DNA from: Roseateles_B sp041913905
Lineage (GTDB): Bacteria > Pseudomonadota > Gammaproteobacteria > Burkholderiales > Burkholderiaceae_C
Assembly: GCA_041913905.1 (NCBI GenBank)
Contig: JAYSEK010000006.1
Location: forward strand, 62,001-126,000
Reading direction: 5' to 3'
DNA length: 64,000 nucleotides
Shown: piece after piece, positions 35,861 through 45,438 of the stretch
Position numbering within the stretch: position 1 is the stretch's first letter
Layout: each line of letters starts with the position of its first letter
Notes under the pieces: generated by a model
What the model was told of the DNA's origin: nothing
The model's input: only the letters and a program-made list of their open reading frames with translations
Database searches by the model: none
Translations under genes and position numbers: made by a program

Positions 35861-36828
35861 TCGACCTTGGCCGGAGCGCTTGAATCAGCCTGCGTCATCG
35901 GCAGCGTGGTCTGGTGCGCGTCCGCCGCCTCCGGCTTGGGCTTGCGCTTGAAGAACTTGAGGATGGCGCCGCCGAAGGCCACGACCGCCAGGATGGCGAT
36001 CTTGGCGAACTTGGCCAGGAAGGCAAAGATCAGCGCGAAGAAGCCCAGCTTTTTCGCCCCCACGCCCAGCACCAGCGCGGCCAGGCCGTACTCGGCGACC
36101 TTGTCGGTGCTGCTGTTGAAGTCGGCATAGCGCTTGCCGTCGTTGAAGTCCAGGGCGCCGAGCAGGGCCTGCGCTTCGGTCTTGTGCTGATCCAGGTTCT
36201 TGAGATCGGTGACCAGATTCAGGCTCAGGTAGCCTTCGCGGCCCAGCGCATAGGTGTTGTAGTTCACGCCCTGCTCCTCGTCTGCCGGCGCGCCCTTGCT
36301 CCGCGAACTCAGGGCCCAGACCAGGCGGTGGGAGTCTGCGGCGTAGGCGGGCCTTTCCGCCCATCCCACGATCTCCAGTTCGGGCACGCCCATCTTGGCG
36401 CGCTCCTTGTTGCTGGCTTCGGTGCCCTCGCGGTAGGACTTCAGCAGTTCGTCGGCGTTCCAGTCCCGGGCGTCGTCATCCTTGATGTAGCCGGCGCCCT
36501 CGTAGCGCAGCACGGCAAACCAGCCGCCGCCGCCCTCGGGGAAGACCAGGCCGAGCAGGTCGCTGTAGTCACCCGGATTGCCCATGGCGCGCATGAGCTT
36601 GGCGGCGTGGGGCTGAGGGATGAAGACTTTGCCATTGGGCAGGTGCAAAACCGCTTGCGACGCCAGCGGCACGTCATGGGGGCCGCTGGTGGCGGCTTGC
36701 TTGGCCTCTGCGAAGACCTTGTCGGCGGCATCGGAGGCCTCGTCGGCCAGGGCGGGTCGCGACAACAGGGCCAGGGGAAGGCCGAGCAGGCATGCGGCGA
36801 CGGCGCGCCGCCAGAAATTCTTGGTCAT
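35857..36828 (-). CDS. DUF2167 family membrane protein
   Basis: A 323-residue protein of the DUF2167 family. It has a signal peptide (ending RPALADE), a periplasmic domain with GVPELEIVGWAERPAYAADSHRLVWAL and GREGYLSLNLVTDL motifs typical of the family, and C-terminal membrane helices at about residues 243-285, followed by a basic tail (KFFKRKPKPE). Function is unknown. A GGGAGGA site precedes the ATG. It is translationally coupled to the M50 protease, an arrangement that suggests a joint role in the envelope. Confidence 0.88.
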   Translation of the reverse strand: MTKNFWRRAVAACLLGLPLALLSRPALADEASDAADKVFAEAKQAATSGPHDVPLASQAVLHLPNGKVFIPQPHAAKLMRAMGNPGDYSDLLGLVFPEGGGGWFAVLRYEGAGYIKDDDARDWNADELLKSYREGTEASNKERAKMGVPELEIVGWAERPAYAADSHRLVWALSSRSKGAPADEEQGVNYNTYALGREGYLSLNLVTDLKNLDQHKTEAQALLGALDFNDGKRYADFNSSTDKVAEYGLAALVLGVGAKKLGFFALIFAFLAKFAKIAILAVVAFGGAILKFFKRKPKPEAADAHQTTLPMTQADSSAPAKVE

Positions 36829-36971
36829 GAGATCCTCCCTGCGGCAGTGGTGCCGCTTGTGACTATTTGACTGGGTGATGCTTACGGCAGCGGCAGTCTA
36901 GCAAGCGCTCGGAAGCGCGCCGGCCCGAGCCCGGCCGGACGGGGCGCTCGCCGGATGCCGTCCATGCGCAT

Positions 36972-38999
36972 TCACCGTGCCGCACGTTCGTAGCGGTAGG
37001 GTGTGCTGGCAAAGCGCCGGTCTGGCGTGGCCATGGCATGACCGCCTTCGATCACCATCAGTCCGGCCTTGTCGGCGCTGAGCGCATGCCACTGGAGCAG
37101 GAAATCGGTGGTCTCGTTGCCCAGGCGGACCAGCAGGGCGCCGTCGCCTGCCAGCGACCAGCTGCCCTGGTAGGCGTCATGGTGCGTCAGCAGGCTGGCA
37201 CTGCCGTCTTCGCGCAGATGCAAGGTCCGCACGAGACGGCCGATGCGCCATTCGCCGATCAGGTCCTTGCGCTGCCATTGGAACGCCGGATCCTGCACAT
37301 AGGCTTCGCCCAGGCTCGCGCCCTGCCCTTGCGGACCCTCGTAAAGGGTGTGCATGACGAACTGCCGGCTGGTGCTGCGCTGCATCAGCTGCAGACGCCA
37401 GCGCTGGCTGCTGCCGTTCTCCACCAGCAGGTCGCCGTCGTCCAGACGCCAACGCCAGCTGCGGCCGGCGATACTGCCGTCGGCCTTCAACTCCAGTGGC
37501 GCGGCCAGCAGCGGGCCGGCGCCGGCATGGGCCTGGAGTTCCTGCGTCTCGGCGATCGGAAGGAACCAGCGGCCGGGGATGTCGGCGGCTTGCAGTGCCT
37601 GCGGTGCCCCGCTCAGCCCCAGGCTCAGCTGTTCGCCCTGGACGGCGCTGCCATCGTCCGCGCTGCAGTCGAACTGACTGGCACAGATGCGCAGCTGCAG
37701 CACATCGCCGAATGCGAAGCGCCCCAGGCGTCGCACGGACTGCAGGTACTCGTGGTAGGGCAGGTCGAAGATATCCGTGCCGGCGGCCTGCTCGGTACCG
37801 CTGCCGCTGAGATGCAGGACGCCCTTGCCGTTGATCTCCCAGCGCAGGGCGGCATGGGCGGCAGGAAAGCTTTGGCGCGGCCGCAACTGCCCCTGCCCAT
37901 TCGGGCCCAGGGTGAGGGTGGCGCTGTTCTTGGCCGTACCAAACACGGGTGCCTGGTCCAGCGCCGTGAGCGGACCGAGGATGTAGCGCGCCGGCAGCGT
38001 TTCTGCACTGAAGGGGCTGCGCGACAGCAGGGCGGTCTGGGCGTCCTGCTGCATGCGGGCGAGCGTGTCGCCGAGCGCGGCCTGTGCGGCCAGGCGGAAC
38101 TGGCGCAGGCCCGTTTCATCAGCCAGCAACTGTGCTAGGGTGCTCACGCCGGTCGGCAGGGGCAGCAGCCCTTGCTGCGCGGCCTGGATCAGTGCGGTGC
38201 GATCGCCGACGCCATCCAATGAATAGCCGGACATCGCACGACGCAAGGCCAGCTCGTCCGGGAGACTGTCTTGCTGAGTCAGGCTTCGGTGCTGGCTGAA
38301 CAGAAGGGCGGATTCAGCGATGCTCCATTCATCCACCTGCAGGGCAGAAAGGCGGCCGGCATCTAGGCGATGCGCTGTGCCGCCCAGGCTCAGCAGCGTG
38401 TCGCCGGCTGCCAGGTAAAGCTCGGCACGGTCGCGAGGATGGGCAGCGTCCTCCTTCAGGCGCAGGCGCATCAGGCGCCCCAGCCGGGCACTGTCAGAGA
38501 ACCACAGCTGCACGCTGTAGGCGCCTTTTGCATCGGTCTGGACGCTGGCCACGGCGTCGTCTCCGGCGAGCACTTCCAGGGTGCGCTGCGCCTGCACCTG
38601 GCCGGCCAGCAAGACCTGACCCTCCAGCTTGAGTCCTTGGCGCAAGGTGAGCGCGACGGTGGCCTGCCGAGTGCTGCCCTGAGCGTCACGCACCTGGTAC
38701 GTGAAGCGGTCCTGACCCAGGGCTCCGCTTCTCGGGAGGTAGCGGAGCTTGCCAGCCTCAATGCTGGCCATGCCGAGTCCGGGAGGCTGTACGGACACCA
38801 GTTCGAGGCCCTGACCCTGGTCATTGGCCAGCACGTCGAGGAGCAGCGGGGCGCCATCGTCCACCGTGGCGCTGTCGTCCCTTGCTGTCAGTGCGGGCGC
38901 CAGGCTGTCACCGCCGGAACCGCATGCGGCGAGCGCAAGCAGTCCGGCAAGCAGGAATGGGCCGGACAGCGATTGCCACCGGCGAGAACGCAGGTCCAT
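36972..38999 (-). CDS. Lipoprotein with cadherin-like/Ig domain, function unknown
   Basis: A 675-residue predicted lipoprotein. The signal ends LLALAACGSGG, a lipobox with lipidated Cys near residue 27. Residues about 35-120 form a cadherin-like tandem-repeat domain (ARDDSATVDDGAPLLLDVLAND, then DRFTYQVRDAQGS), as found in adhesins. The remainder is beta-rich, with several repeats of short strands and no recognised motif. The Met at 38999 was chosen because a GGAGGAG site lies eight bases upstream. It is divergent from the S41 peptidase lipoprotein at 39317, with about 320 bases between their starts, and both lipoproteins may act at the outer membrane. Confidence 0.78.
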   Translation of the reverse strand: MDLRSRRWQSLSGPFLLAGLLALAACGSGGDSLAPALTARDDSATVDDGAPLLLDVLANDQGQGLELVSVQPPGLGMASIEAGKLRYLPRSGALGQDRFTYQVRDAQGSTRQATVALTLRQGLKLEGQVLLAGQVQAQRTLEVLAGDDAVASVQTDAKGAYSVQLWFSDSARLGRLMRLRLKEDAAHPRDRAELYLAAGDTLLSLGGTAHRLDAGRLSALQVDEWSIAESALLFSQHRSLTQQDSLPDELALRRAMSGYSLDGVGDRTALIQAAQQGLLPLPTGVSTLAQLLADETGLRQFRLAAQAALGDTLARMQQDAQTALLSRSPFSAETLPARYILGPLTALDQAPVFGTAKNSATLTLGPNGQGQLRPRQSFPAAHAALRWEINGKGVLHLSGSGTEQAAGTDIFDLPYHEYLQSVRRLGRFAFGDVLQLRICASQFDCSADDGSAVQGEQLSLGLSGAPQALQAADIPGRWFLPIAETQELQAHAGAGPLLAAPLELKADGSIAGRSWRWRLDDGDLLVENGSSQRWRLQLMQRSTSRQFVMHTLYEGPQGQGASLGEAYVQDPAFQWQRKDLIGEWRIGRLVRTLHLREDGSASLLTHHDAYQGSWSLAGDGALLVRLGNETTDFLLQWHALSADKAGLMVIEGGHAMATPDRRFASTPYRYERAAR

Positions 39000-39316
39000 C
39001 AAAATGTCTCCTCCATGACGACCCGCGGCGCGGGTACGGATGCGCGGGATCCCTCCCCAGGGCCCCGGCACGGCCAGGAGCCTAGCCCCAATGCCGCTGT
39101 ATTTTGTTGCTGCCCGCGGCAGCTAAGGGGCATCCCCGCTAGCGGAAACCCGCAGTCATCCTGCGCTCCCGGCGGCAGTGTTTGTGCGATATTCGCCCGC
39201 TTTGGGTGCTGAGAGCAGGGGCTCGGTGTCAAATCGTGGGCCCGGTCGGCAAGGGTCGACCGCCTCGATGTAAACCCCGTGCCAGGCGCCTCAGAGCGGC
39301 GGCACCAGGAGGATGG

Positions 39317-40927
39317 ATGAACTTTCGAATGAAGTGGACGGTGCTGGCCGCCGTATTGAGCGTCAGCGGTCTCTTGAGTGGCTGCGGCGGTGGTGGCGGT
39401 GCCCATTCCGGCACCCCGGTGTTCGGACCGGTGCCCGGGGACAACTCACCGTCCTCCCCATCCACCCCGGCTGACAACAGCCCCTTGCAACCCAGCGCCA
39501 GCTACGCGCAACAGTGCGCACCCGAGAACACGCTGGCCACGCCGGGCAGCCGCAATGGCAGCCTCAGCGTGGAAAAGCAGTGGATGCGCTCCTATTTTGA
39601 CGAGGCCTATCTGTGGCGCGAGGCCGTGCCCAGCGTCAATCCCAACGACCTGATCTTCAGCAACAAGGCTGACGTGCAAGGTTCGCTGGAGGCCTACTTC
39701 AACGCCCTGCGCAGTCCGGCGCTGACGCCCAGCGGCGCGCGTCAGGACCGTTTCAGCTTCATGATTTCCACGGCCAAGTGGCAGCAGATGACCCAGGCCG
39801 GCGTGGACGCCGGCTTCGGCATCGAGTGGACCATGGCCTCACCGACGCCGCCGCGCGGCATCCGCATCGCCTATGTGATGCCTAACAGCCCAGCTCAGCG
39901 CGCCGGCCTCAGGCGCGGCGATACGCTGGTGACAGTGAACGGGGTGTCGGCGGACGCCAATGACCAGGCCGGCGTCGACATGCTCAACAGCATGATGAGC
40001 CCCGACCAGTTCAACCAGCGCTTCGACTTCATCTTCAGCCGCGCGGGCTCGCCCAATGTGCAGGCCAGCCTGCTCAGTGCCGAGGTGGAGACCCAGCCGG
40101 TGACCCTGGACGAGGTGCTGACCGGCGCCGACGGACGCAAAGTCGGCCACCTCATCTTCAACACCCACATCGCCAAGGGCGAGATCCAGCTGATCGACGC
40201 CATGACCCGCTTCCAGCAGGCCGGTGTTTCGGATCTCGTGGTGGACCTGCGCTACAACGGTGGCGGCCTGCTCTTCATGGCCTCGCAGCTGGCCTATATG
40301 GTGGCCGGTTCGCAGCAGACGGCCGGCAAGGACTTCGAGCGCAGCCGCTACAACAGCCTGCGCCAGGCCACGAAGGGCCACGCCACCCCCTTCTACGACA
40401 CGTCGTGTCTGCTGGACACGTCCTTCAAGTGCACCCAGGAGCGCCCGCTGCCCTCGCTGAATCTCAAGCGCGTCTACGTGCTGGCCCAGCGTGGCACCTG
40501 CTCGGCCAGCGAGGCATTCATCAACGGCCTGCGGGGCGTGGACGTGGAGGTGGTGCTGATCGGCGGCAAGACCTGCGGCAAGCCCTACGGCTTCACCGCC
40601 AAGGACAACTGCGGCAATTCCTATTTCCCCATCGAGTTCAGCGGCACCAACAACAAGGGCTTTGGCGACTACGCCGACGGCTTCATCCCGGCTGGCAGCG
40701 GGCCCACGGGCGTGCCCGGCTGCGTGGTCAGCGACGACCTGGGCCATGAGCTGTCTAGCCCCAGCGAAGCGATGCTGGCGGCAGCACTGCAGCACCGCAT
40801 CAGCGGCAGCTGCCCGGCCCAGGCGCCGAGCGCACGGCCGGCCAGCGCCAAGCCGCGCCCAGGTGACGTGGCCCTGGAGCTGAAGCGCTCGCCGCTGCGC
40901 AGCAACGCCTTCCGCCTGCCGCGCTGA
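39317..40927 (+). CDS. S41 family peptidase, lipoprotein
   Basis: A 536-residue C-terminal-processing-type serine peptidase. The lipobox is SGLLSGC with Cys23, followed by a Gly/Pro/Ser-rich linker. A short N-terminal cap domain (SVEKQWMRSYFDEAYLWREAVP) precedes a PDZ domain (IAYVMPNSPAQRAGLRRGDTLVTVNG). The peptidase domain follows with LVVDLRYNGGGL and the nucleophile region RGTCSASEAFINGL. Two cysteine pairs near the active site (TSCLLDTSFKC and KTCGKPYG...DNCGN) suggest disulphides. The start follows an AGGAGG site. The gene ends at the bidirectional terminator at 40951-40982. Confidence 0.92.
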   Translation: MNFRMKWTVLAAVLSVSGLLSGCGGGGGAHSGTPVFGPVPGDNSPSSPSTPADNSPLQPSASYAQQCAPENTLATPGSRNGSLSVEKQWMRSYFDEAYLWREAVPSVNPNDLIFSNKADVQGSLEAYFNALRSPALTPSGARQDRFSFMISTAKWQQMTQAGVDAGFGIEWTMASPTPPRGIRIAYVMPNSPAQRAGLRRGDTLVTVNGVSADANDQAGVDMLNSMMSPDQFNQRFDFIFSRAGSPNVQASLLSAEVETQPVTLDEVLTGADGRKVGHLIFNTHIAKGEIQLIDAMTRFQQAGVSDLVVDLRYNGGGLLFMASQLAYMVAGSQQTAGKDFERSRYNSLRQATKGHATPFYDTSCLLDTSFKCTQERPLPSLNLKRVYVLAQRGTCSASEAFINGLRGVDVEVVLIGGKTCGKPYGFTAKDNCGNSYFPIEFSGTNNKGFGDYADGFIPAGSGPTGVPGCVVSDDLGHELSSPSEAMLAAALQHRISGSCPAQAPSARPASAKPRPGDVALELKRSPLRSNAFRLPR

Positions 40928-40950
40928 GCCTGGTCAGGGCAGGAAAGCAA

Positions 40951-40982
40951 AAAGCCCGCAAGCCGTCAGGCCTGCGGGCTTT
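40951..40982. terminator. Bidirectional intrinsic terminator
   Basis: Perfect 10-bp stem AAAGCCCGCA / TGCGGGCTTT with a 12-base loop, A-rich on one side and T-rich on the other. It lies between the convergent S41 peptidase and indolepyruvate oxidoreductase genes and serves both. Confidence 0.88.
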
Positions 40983-41004
40983 CTTCATGGTGCCGAGCGC
41001 TTGA

Positions 41005-44000
41005 TCAGGCGGCCTGCCACTGCTTCATCAGGCCGTCCCACTTGGCGCGGGCGGCCTTCACATGGCGCTCCTTCACATGGCCGTAACCGCGGATCTCTTC
41101 CGGGATGCGGGCGATGTCGGCCGCCAAGGCCAGTCGATCGGCCGTCAGGCCCTTGGCCAGCAGCTGCTCGATGCTGGCGCGGTAGTCCTGGATCAGCTGG
41201 CGTTCCATCCTGCGCTCGGCGGTGTAGCCGAAGATATCCAACGCCGTGCCGCGCAGGCCCTTCAACTTGGCCAGCACGCTGAAGGCCGGACGGACCCAGC
41301 CGCCCATCTGCTGCTTGACGAGCTCGCCCTTCTCGTTCTTCTTGGCCAGCAGCGGCGGGGCCAGGTGGTGGACGATCTTGTAGTCGCCTTCAAACTGCGC
41401 GGCGATCTTCTCGACGAACTTCTTGTCGCTGTGCAGGCGGGCGACCTCGTACTCGTCCTTGTAGGCCATCAGCTTGAACAGGTAGCGGGCCACGGCCTCG
41501 GACAGGCGCGTGCTGTTCAGCGGCTTCTCGGCGGCGCGGACCTTGTCGACGAAGGTCTGGTACTGCGCCGCGTAGGCGGCGTTCTGGTAGTCGGTCAGGA
41601 AGGCCACGCGCTTGGCGACCATCTCGTCCAGGCTGTCGCGCTTGACGAAGCTGATGACCTGCTGCGCGGCGAACAGGGCCTGCACCGAAGCGAGGTCATG
41701 CGCGCAGCGGCGGCCCCATTCGAAGGCGGCCTTGTTGTTGTCGATCTGCACGCCGTTCAACTCGATGGCACGCATCAGCGCTGCGTGGCTCAGCGGGATG
41801 CGGCCCTGCTGCCAGGCGTAGCCCAGCATCAGCGGGTTGGTGTAGAGCGAATCGCCCAGCAGCTTGACGGCCACTTCTTCAGCGTCAAAGGCGCGGAAGT
41901 GGTCGGCACCCACGGCCTTGGCCACGGCGGCCTCGCAGGCGGCGCCGGGGAAGCTCCAGTCGGCGTTGTTCACGAGGGTCGCGGTCGGCGAGCCGTGGGT
42001 GTTCAGCGCGACGAAGGTGCGGCCTTCACGCATCACGGCCAGCGTGGTCTTGTTGGCGGCCACGATGGAATCGCAGGCGATCACCAGCTGGGCCTCGGCC
42101 GTGCCGACCTTGGTGCAGTGGATGTCTTCCGCGCGGTTGGCGATCTGGATGTGGCTCCAGGTCGCGCCGCCCTTCTGCGCCAGCCCGGCGGCGTCCTGCG
42201 TGATGACGCCCTTGCCTTCCAGGTGGGCGGCCATGCCCAGCAGCTGGCCGATGGTGATCACGCCCGTGCCGCCCACGCCGGCGACCACGATGCCCCAGGC
42301 CTCGGTGGCATTGGGAATGCTCGGCTCGGGCAGCGCACCCAGCTTCGAGTCAAAGGGCGAGACGCGCTTGTCCTTCTTGGGCTTCTTCAGCTCGCCGCCC
42401 TCGATGGTGACGAAGCTGGGGCAGAAGCCCTTCACGCAGCTGAAGTCCTTGTTGCAGGTGTTCTGGTTGATCTGGCGCTTGCGGCCGAACTCGGTCTCCA
42501 GCGGCTCGATGGACAGGCAGTTGGACTGGATGGAGCAGTCGCCACAGCCTTCGCAGACCAGTTCGTTGATCACCGTGCGCTTGGCCGGATCGACCAGCTT
42601 GCCGCGCTTGCGGCGGCGGCGCTTCTCGGTGGCGCAAGTCTGGTCGTAGATGATGGCCGTGGTGCCGGGGATCTCGCGGAATTCGCGCTGGATGTGGTCC
42701 AGCTCGTCGCGATGGTGCACGGTCACCCCGGCCAGCAGCGCCACGCCGTTGTACTTCTCGGGCTCGTCGGTGACGATGACCAGCTTCTTCACGCCCTCGG
42801 CGATCAGGCTCTGCATGATCTGCAGCACCGTGTGACCCTCGGGCCGCTCGCCGACCTGCTGGCCGCCGGTCATGGCGACCGCGTCGTTGTAGAGGATCTT
42901 GTAGGTGATGTTCACGCCCGAGGCGATGGACTGGCGGATGGCCAGGATGCCCGAGTGGAAGTAGGTGCCGTCACCGAGGTTGGAGAAGATGTGCTTCTCG
43001 TTGGTGAACCACTGCTGGCCGGTCCAGGTCACGCCCTCGCCGCCCATCTGGGTGAAGGTGGCGGTGTTGCGGCCAGGCATCCAGGTGACCATGTAGTGGC
43101 AGCCGATGCCGCCCACGGCGCGCGAGCCATCCGGCACGCGGGTGGAGGTGTTGTGCGGGCAGCCCGAGCAGAACCAGGGCGTGCGGTCGGCGCCGCCGGC
43201 GGTCTTCTCTTCGGCCTTGAGGGCGTTTTCCTTGGCGTCGATGATGGCCACGCGGGCATCGAGGCGGGCGGCGATGTCGGCATCCACGCCCAGCTTCTTC
43301 AGGCGCTTGGCGATGGCGCGGGCGATGATGGCCGGCGTCAGGTCGGCCTGCGGACGCAGCAGCCAGTTCTTGCTGGGGTTGGGCAGGCCCCATTCACCAC
43401 CCATGCCGCCCTCGGCGTCATCGTCGAACTTGCCCAGCACGTGCGGGCGCACGTCCGGGCGCCAGTTGTAGAGCTGTTCCTTGATCTGGTATTCGATGAC
43501 CTGGCGCTTTTCCTCGATCACGAGGATTTCCTGCAGGCCGGTCGCGAAGTCGCGGGTGATGTTGGCCTCCAGCGGCCACACCACGTTGACCTTGTGCAGG
43601 CGGATGCCCAGACGGCGGCAGGTGTCGTCCTCCAGCCCCAGGTCGTGCAGGGCCTGGCGCGTGTCATTCCAGGCCTTGCCGGAGGCGATCAGGCCCAGGC
43701 GGTCGTTCGGCGTGGCGATGACGTTGTAGTTGAGCTTGTTGGCGCGCACATAGGCCAGGGCGGCGTACCACTTGTGGTCCATCATCCGCGCTTCCTGGTC
43801 CAGGGGCGGATCCGGCCAGCGGATGTGCAGGCCGCCGGCGGGCATGGGGAAATCGTCCGGCGTGATGATCTGCACACGGTCCGGGTCGACACTGACGCTG
43901 GCGCCCGATTCGACGATTTCCTGAATCGTCTTCATGCCGGACCACAGGCCGGAGAAGCGGCTCATCGCGAAGGCGTGCAGGCCCATGTCCAGGATGTCCT

Positions 44001-44562
44001 GCACGCTGGACGGGAAGAACACCGGGAAGCCCGCCGCCTTGAAGACGTGGTCGCTCTGGTGGGCGGCGGTGGAGCTCTTGGAGATGTGGTCGTCACCCGC
44101 GATGGCGATCACGCCGCCGTGCTTGGAAGTGCCGGCCATGTTGGCGTGCTTGAAGACGTCGATGCAGCGGTCCACGCCCGGGCCCTTGCCGTACCAGAGG
44201 CCGAAGACGCCGTCGAACTTCGCCTTCTCCTTGAACAGGTCCAGTTGCTGCGTGCCCCAGACGGCGGTGGCGCCCAGTTCCTCGTTGACGCCCGGCTGGA
44301 ACACGATGTTCTGCTTGGCCAGGTGCTTCTTGGCGGCCATCAGCGCCTGGTCGTAGCCGCCCAGCGGCGAGCCGCGGTAGCCCGAGACGAAGCCGGCGGT
44401 GTTCAGGCCGTTCATCGCATCGCGGGTGCGCTGCAGCATGGGCAGGCGCACCAGGGCCTGGACCCCGCTCATGAAGGCGCGACCGCGGTCGAGCGCGTAC
44501 TTGTCGTCCAGGGTGACCTTTTCCAGCGCGCGCAGGATGTGTTCGGGCAGCGGTGCGTTCAT
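41005..44562 (-). CDS. Indolepyruvate ferredoxin oxidoreductase, fused alpha/beta-type
   Basis: A 1185-residue enzyme that oxidatively decarboxylates aryl pyruvates such as indolepyruvate to aryl-acetyl-CoA with thiamine diphosphate and Fe-S clusters. The N-terminal part carries GYRGSPLGGYD and thiamine-site motifs (TGGQQVGERPEGHT). A ferredoxin-like segment lies near residues 665-710 (CEGCGDCSIQSNC, then CNKDFSCVKGFCPS). The C-terminal gamma-type domain starts around VAGVGGTGVITIGQLLG. The single-chain form is usual in Burkholderiales. The Met at 44562 begins the conserved region; the extra upstream residues look non-coding. It is a stand-alone gene with its own terminator, involved in aromatic amino acid breakdown. 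Confidence 0.93.
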   Translation of the reverse strand: MNAPLPEHILRALEKVTLDDKYALDRGRAFMSGVQALVRLPMLQRTRDAMNGLNTAGFVSGYRGSPLGGYDQALMAAKKHLAKQNIVFQPGVNEELGATAVWGTQQLDLFKEKAKFDGVFGLWYGKGPGVDRCIDVFKHANMAGTSKHGGVIAIAGDDHISKSSTAAHQSDHVFKAAGFPVFFPSSVQDILDMGLHAFAMSRFSGLWSGMKTIQEIVESGASVSVDPDRVQIITPDDFPMPAGGLHIRWPDPPLDQEARMMDHKWYAALAYVRANKLNYNVIATPNDRLGLIASGKAWNDTRQALHDLGLEDDTCRRLGIRLHKVNVVWPLEANITRDFATGLQEILVIEEKRQVIEYQIKEQLYNWRPDVRPHVLGKFDDDAEGGMGGEWGLPNPSKNWLLRPQADLTPAIIARAIAKRLKKLGVDADIAARLDARVAIIDAKENALKAEEKTAGGADRTPWFCSGCPHNTSTRVPDGSRAVGGIGCHYMVTWMPGRNTATFTQMGGEGVTWTGQQWFTNEKHIFSNLGDGTYFHSGILAIRQSIASGVNITYKILYNDAVAMTGGQQVGERPEGHTVLQIMQSLIAEGVKKLVIVTDEPEKYNGVALLAGVTVHHRDELDHIQREFREIPGTTAIIYDQTCATEKRRRRKRGKLVDPAKRTVINELVCEGCGDCSIQSNCLSIEPLETEFGRKRQINQNTCNKDFSCVKGFCPSFVTIEGGELKKPKKDKRVSPFDSKLGALPEPSIPNATEAWGIVVAGVGGTGVITIGQLLGMAAHLEGKGVITQDAAGLAQKGGATWSHIQIANRAEDIHCTKVGTAEAQLVIACDSIVAANKTTLAVMREGRTFVALNTHGSPTATLVNNADWSFPGAACEAAVAKAVGADHFRAFDAEEVAVKLLGDSLYTNPLMLGYAWQQGRIPLSHAALMRAIELNGVQIDNNKAAFEWGRRCAHDLASVQALFAAQQVISFVKRDSLDEMVAKRVAFLTDYQNAAYAAQYQTFVDKVRAAEKPLNSTRLSEAVARYLFKLMAYKDEYEVARLHSDKKFVEKIAAQFEGDYKIVHHLAPPLLAKKNEKGELVKQQMGGWVRPAFSVLAKLKGLRGTALDIFGYTAERRMERQLIQDYRASIEQLLAKGLTADRLALAADIARIPEEIRGYGHVKERHVKAARAKWDGLMKQWQAA

Positions 44563-45240
44563 GCGAGGGGTACTCCGAGAGGGGTGCCGAAGAGAGGGCG
44601 GACCAGATCCAGCAGCACCTCGCATCAGGAGGTGCTCGCGCGGGCGGCTTGTGGCCGCCGGACCTTCCGGGGGATGGCTGCAGTATGGGCCGGGGAGCGA
44701 GTGTAGGGAAAGAGGGGATTCGTGTCATTTCTAAGTTTTCGCATATCCCTGTGAATCGGATCAATCAATTTCTGTAAAGTGAAAAATACGGCAATGTATT
44801 GATCGAAGCATGGCCGATGCCAGAAAGCATCCAGTGGATCGCGAGACATGCCGAGTTCGGCGTCACGCCCGCGCAGGGCGCCAGGGGGTGACCTGTCAGA
44901 CTTGCCAGGGGACGGTTCCCGACTAGCGGCGTAAGCTTTCCCTGCTCAAACAAAGTACTTGAAACGGACGTCCCGGTCACAGAGGGCGCCGTTGAGAAGA
45001 GCGCATTGGGGGCTTGGGCTCCGCTGCGGCGGAGGCTCGGGCGGGGAGCGAGAGCAATGGCAGGGCTGCCACCCGGTAAGGGCTGTGCGGCTGCCAGAGG
45101 AGGGTCGAACCAAAGACAGGATTGCAGCTGCCGAGAGGGCGTAGTGCTTGGCGGCTGCCTGCCTGCGTACGTCGCCTGTCTGGCTGGCGTACGAATTCAG
45201 CGCATTGGTGCGCTACTTCACTTCGACTTAGGAGAACGAT
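44563..45240. other. 678-base intergenic stretch at the left edge of the RiPP locus
   Basis: No convincing gene. The part around 44700-44820 is distinctly AT-rich for this genome and holds a 7-bp inverted repeat (GATCAAT at 44759-44765, ATTGATC at 44796-44802) that could belong to a promoter or operator. The second half is GC-rich without native codon use in any frame. A small hairpin GCGCA / TGCGC (45200-45213) precedes the strong ribosome binding site of precursor A. Confidence 0.5.
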
Positions 45241-45438
45241 ATGCAAGGCAATTCCAAGCAGGACCTGGCGCAGGACAAGCTGAAGGTGCTGGCCCTTCAG
45301 GATCTGGAGCACATCAACGGCGGGCGCGGCGTGCTGTCGCCCATGCCGGTGAACAGCACCGAGAGCAACAACTGCGGCACCGTGACGGGCTGGGAGCTCA
45401 GCACCAAGAGCAACGGCTGCCCGCGCGAAACGAAGTAA
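45241..45438 (+). CDS. Class III lanthipeptide precursor (RiPP precursor A)
   Basis: A 65-residue peptide with a strong ribosome binding site (TAGGAGA, six bases upstream). The leader is residues 1-28, ending VLALQDLEHINGG. It combines the LxLQ-type box that class III lanthipeptide synthetases recognise with a double-glycine cleavage site. The 37-residue core has ten Ser/Thr and two Cys, arranged as two copies of Ser-x-x-Ser-x-x-Cys (STESNNC and STKSNGC). This is the motif that LanKC enzymes turn into labionin or lanthionine rings. The putative modifying enzyme follows 148 bases downstream with two hairpins in between. The role is inferred from motifs and context and is strongly supported. 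Confidence 0.85.
   Translation: MQGNSKQDLAQDKLKVLALQDLEHINGGRGVLSPMPVNSTESNNCGTVTGWELSTKSNGCPRETK

Noticed and set aside
41062..44706. Very long plus-strand open frame opposite the indolepyruvate oxidoreductase
   Set aside because: It is a mirror of a real high-GC gene: no recognisable motifs, low-complexity His/Gly/Asp/Val content, no start signal. The same applies to 3952-6351, 6413-8065, 32272-35109 and 61034-63589 on plus and 21216-25826 on minus.
44765..44980. 71-codon minus-strand frame in the gap before precursor A
   Set aside because: No ribosome binding site, no leader-like or membrane features, composition not native.
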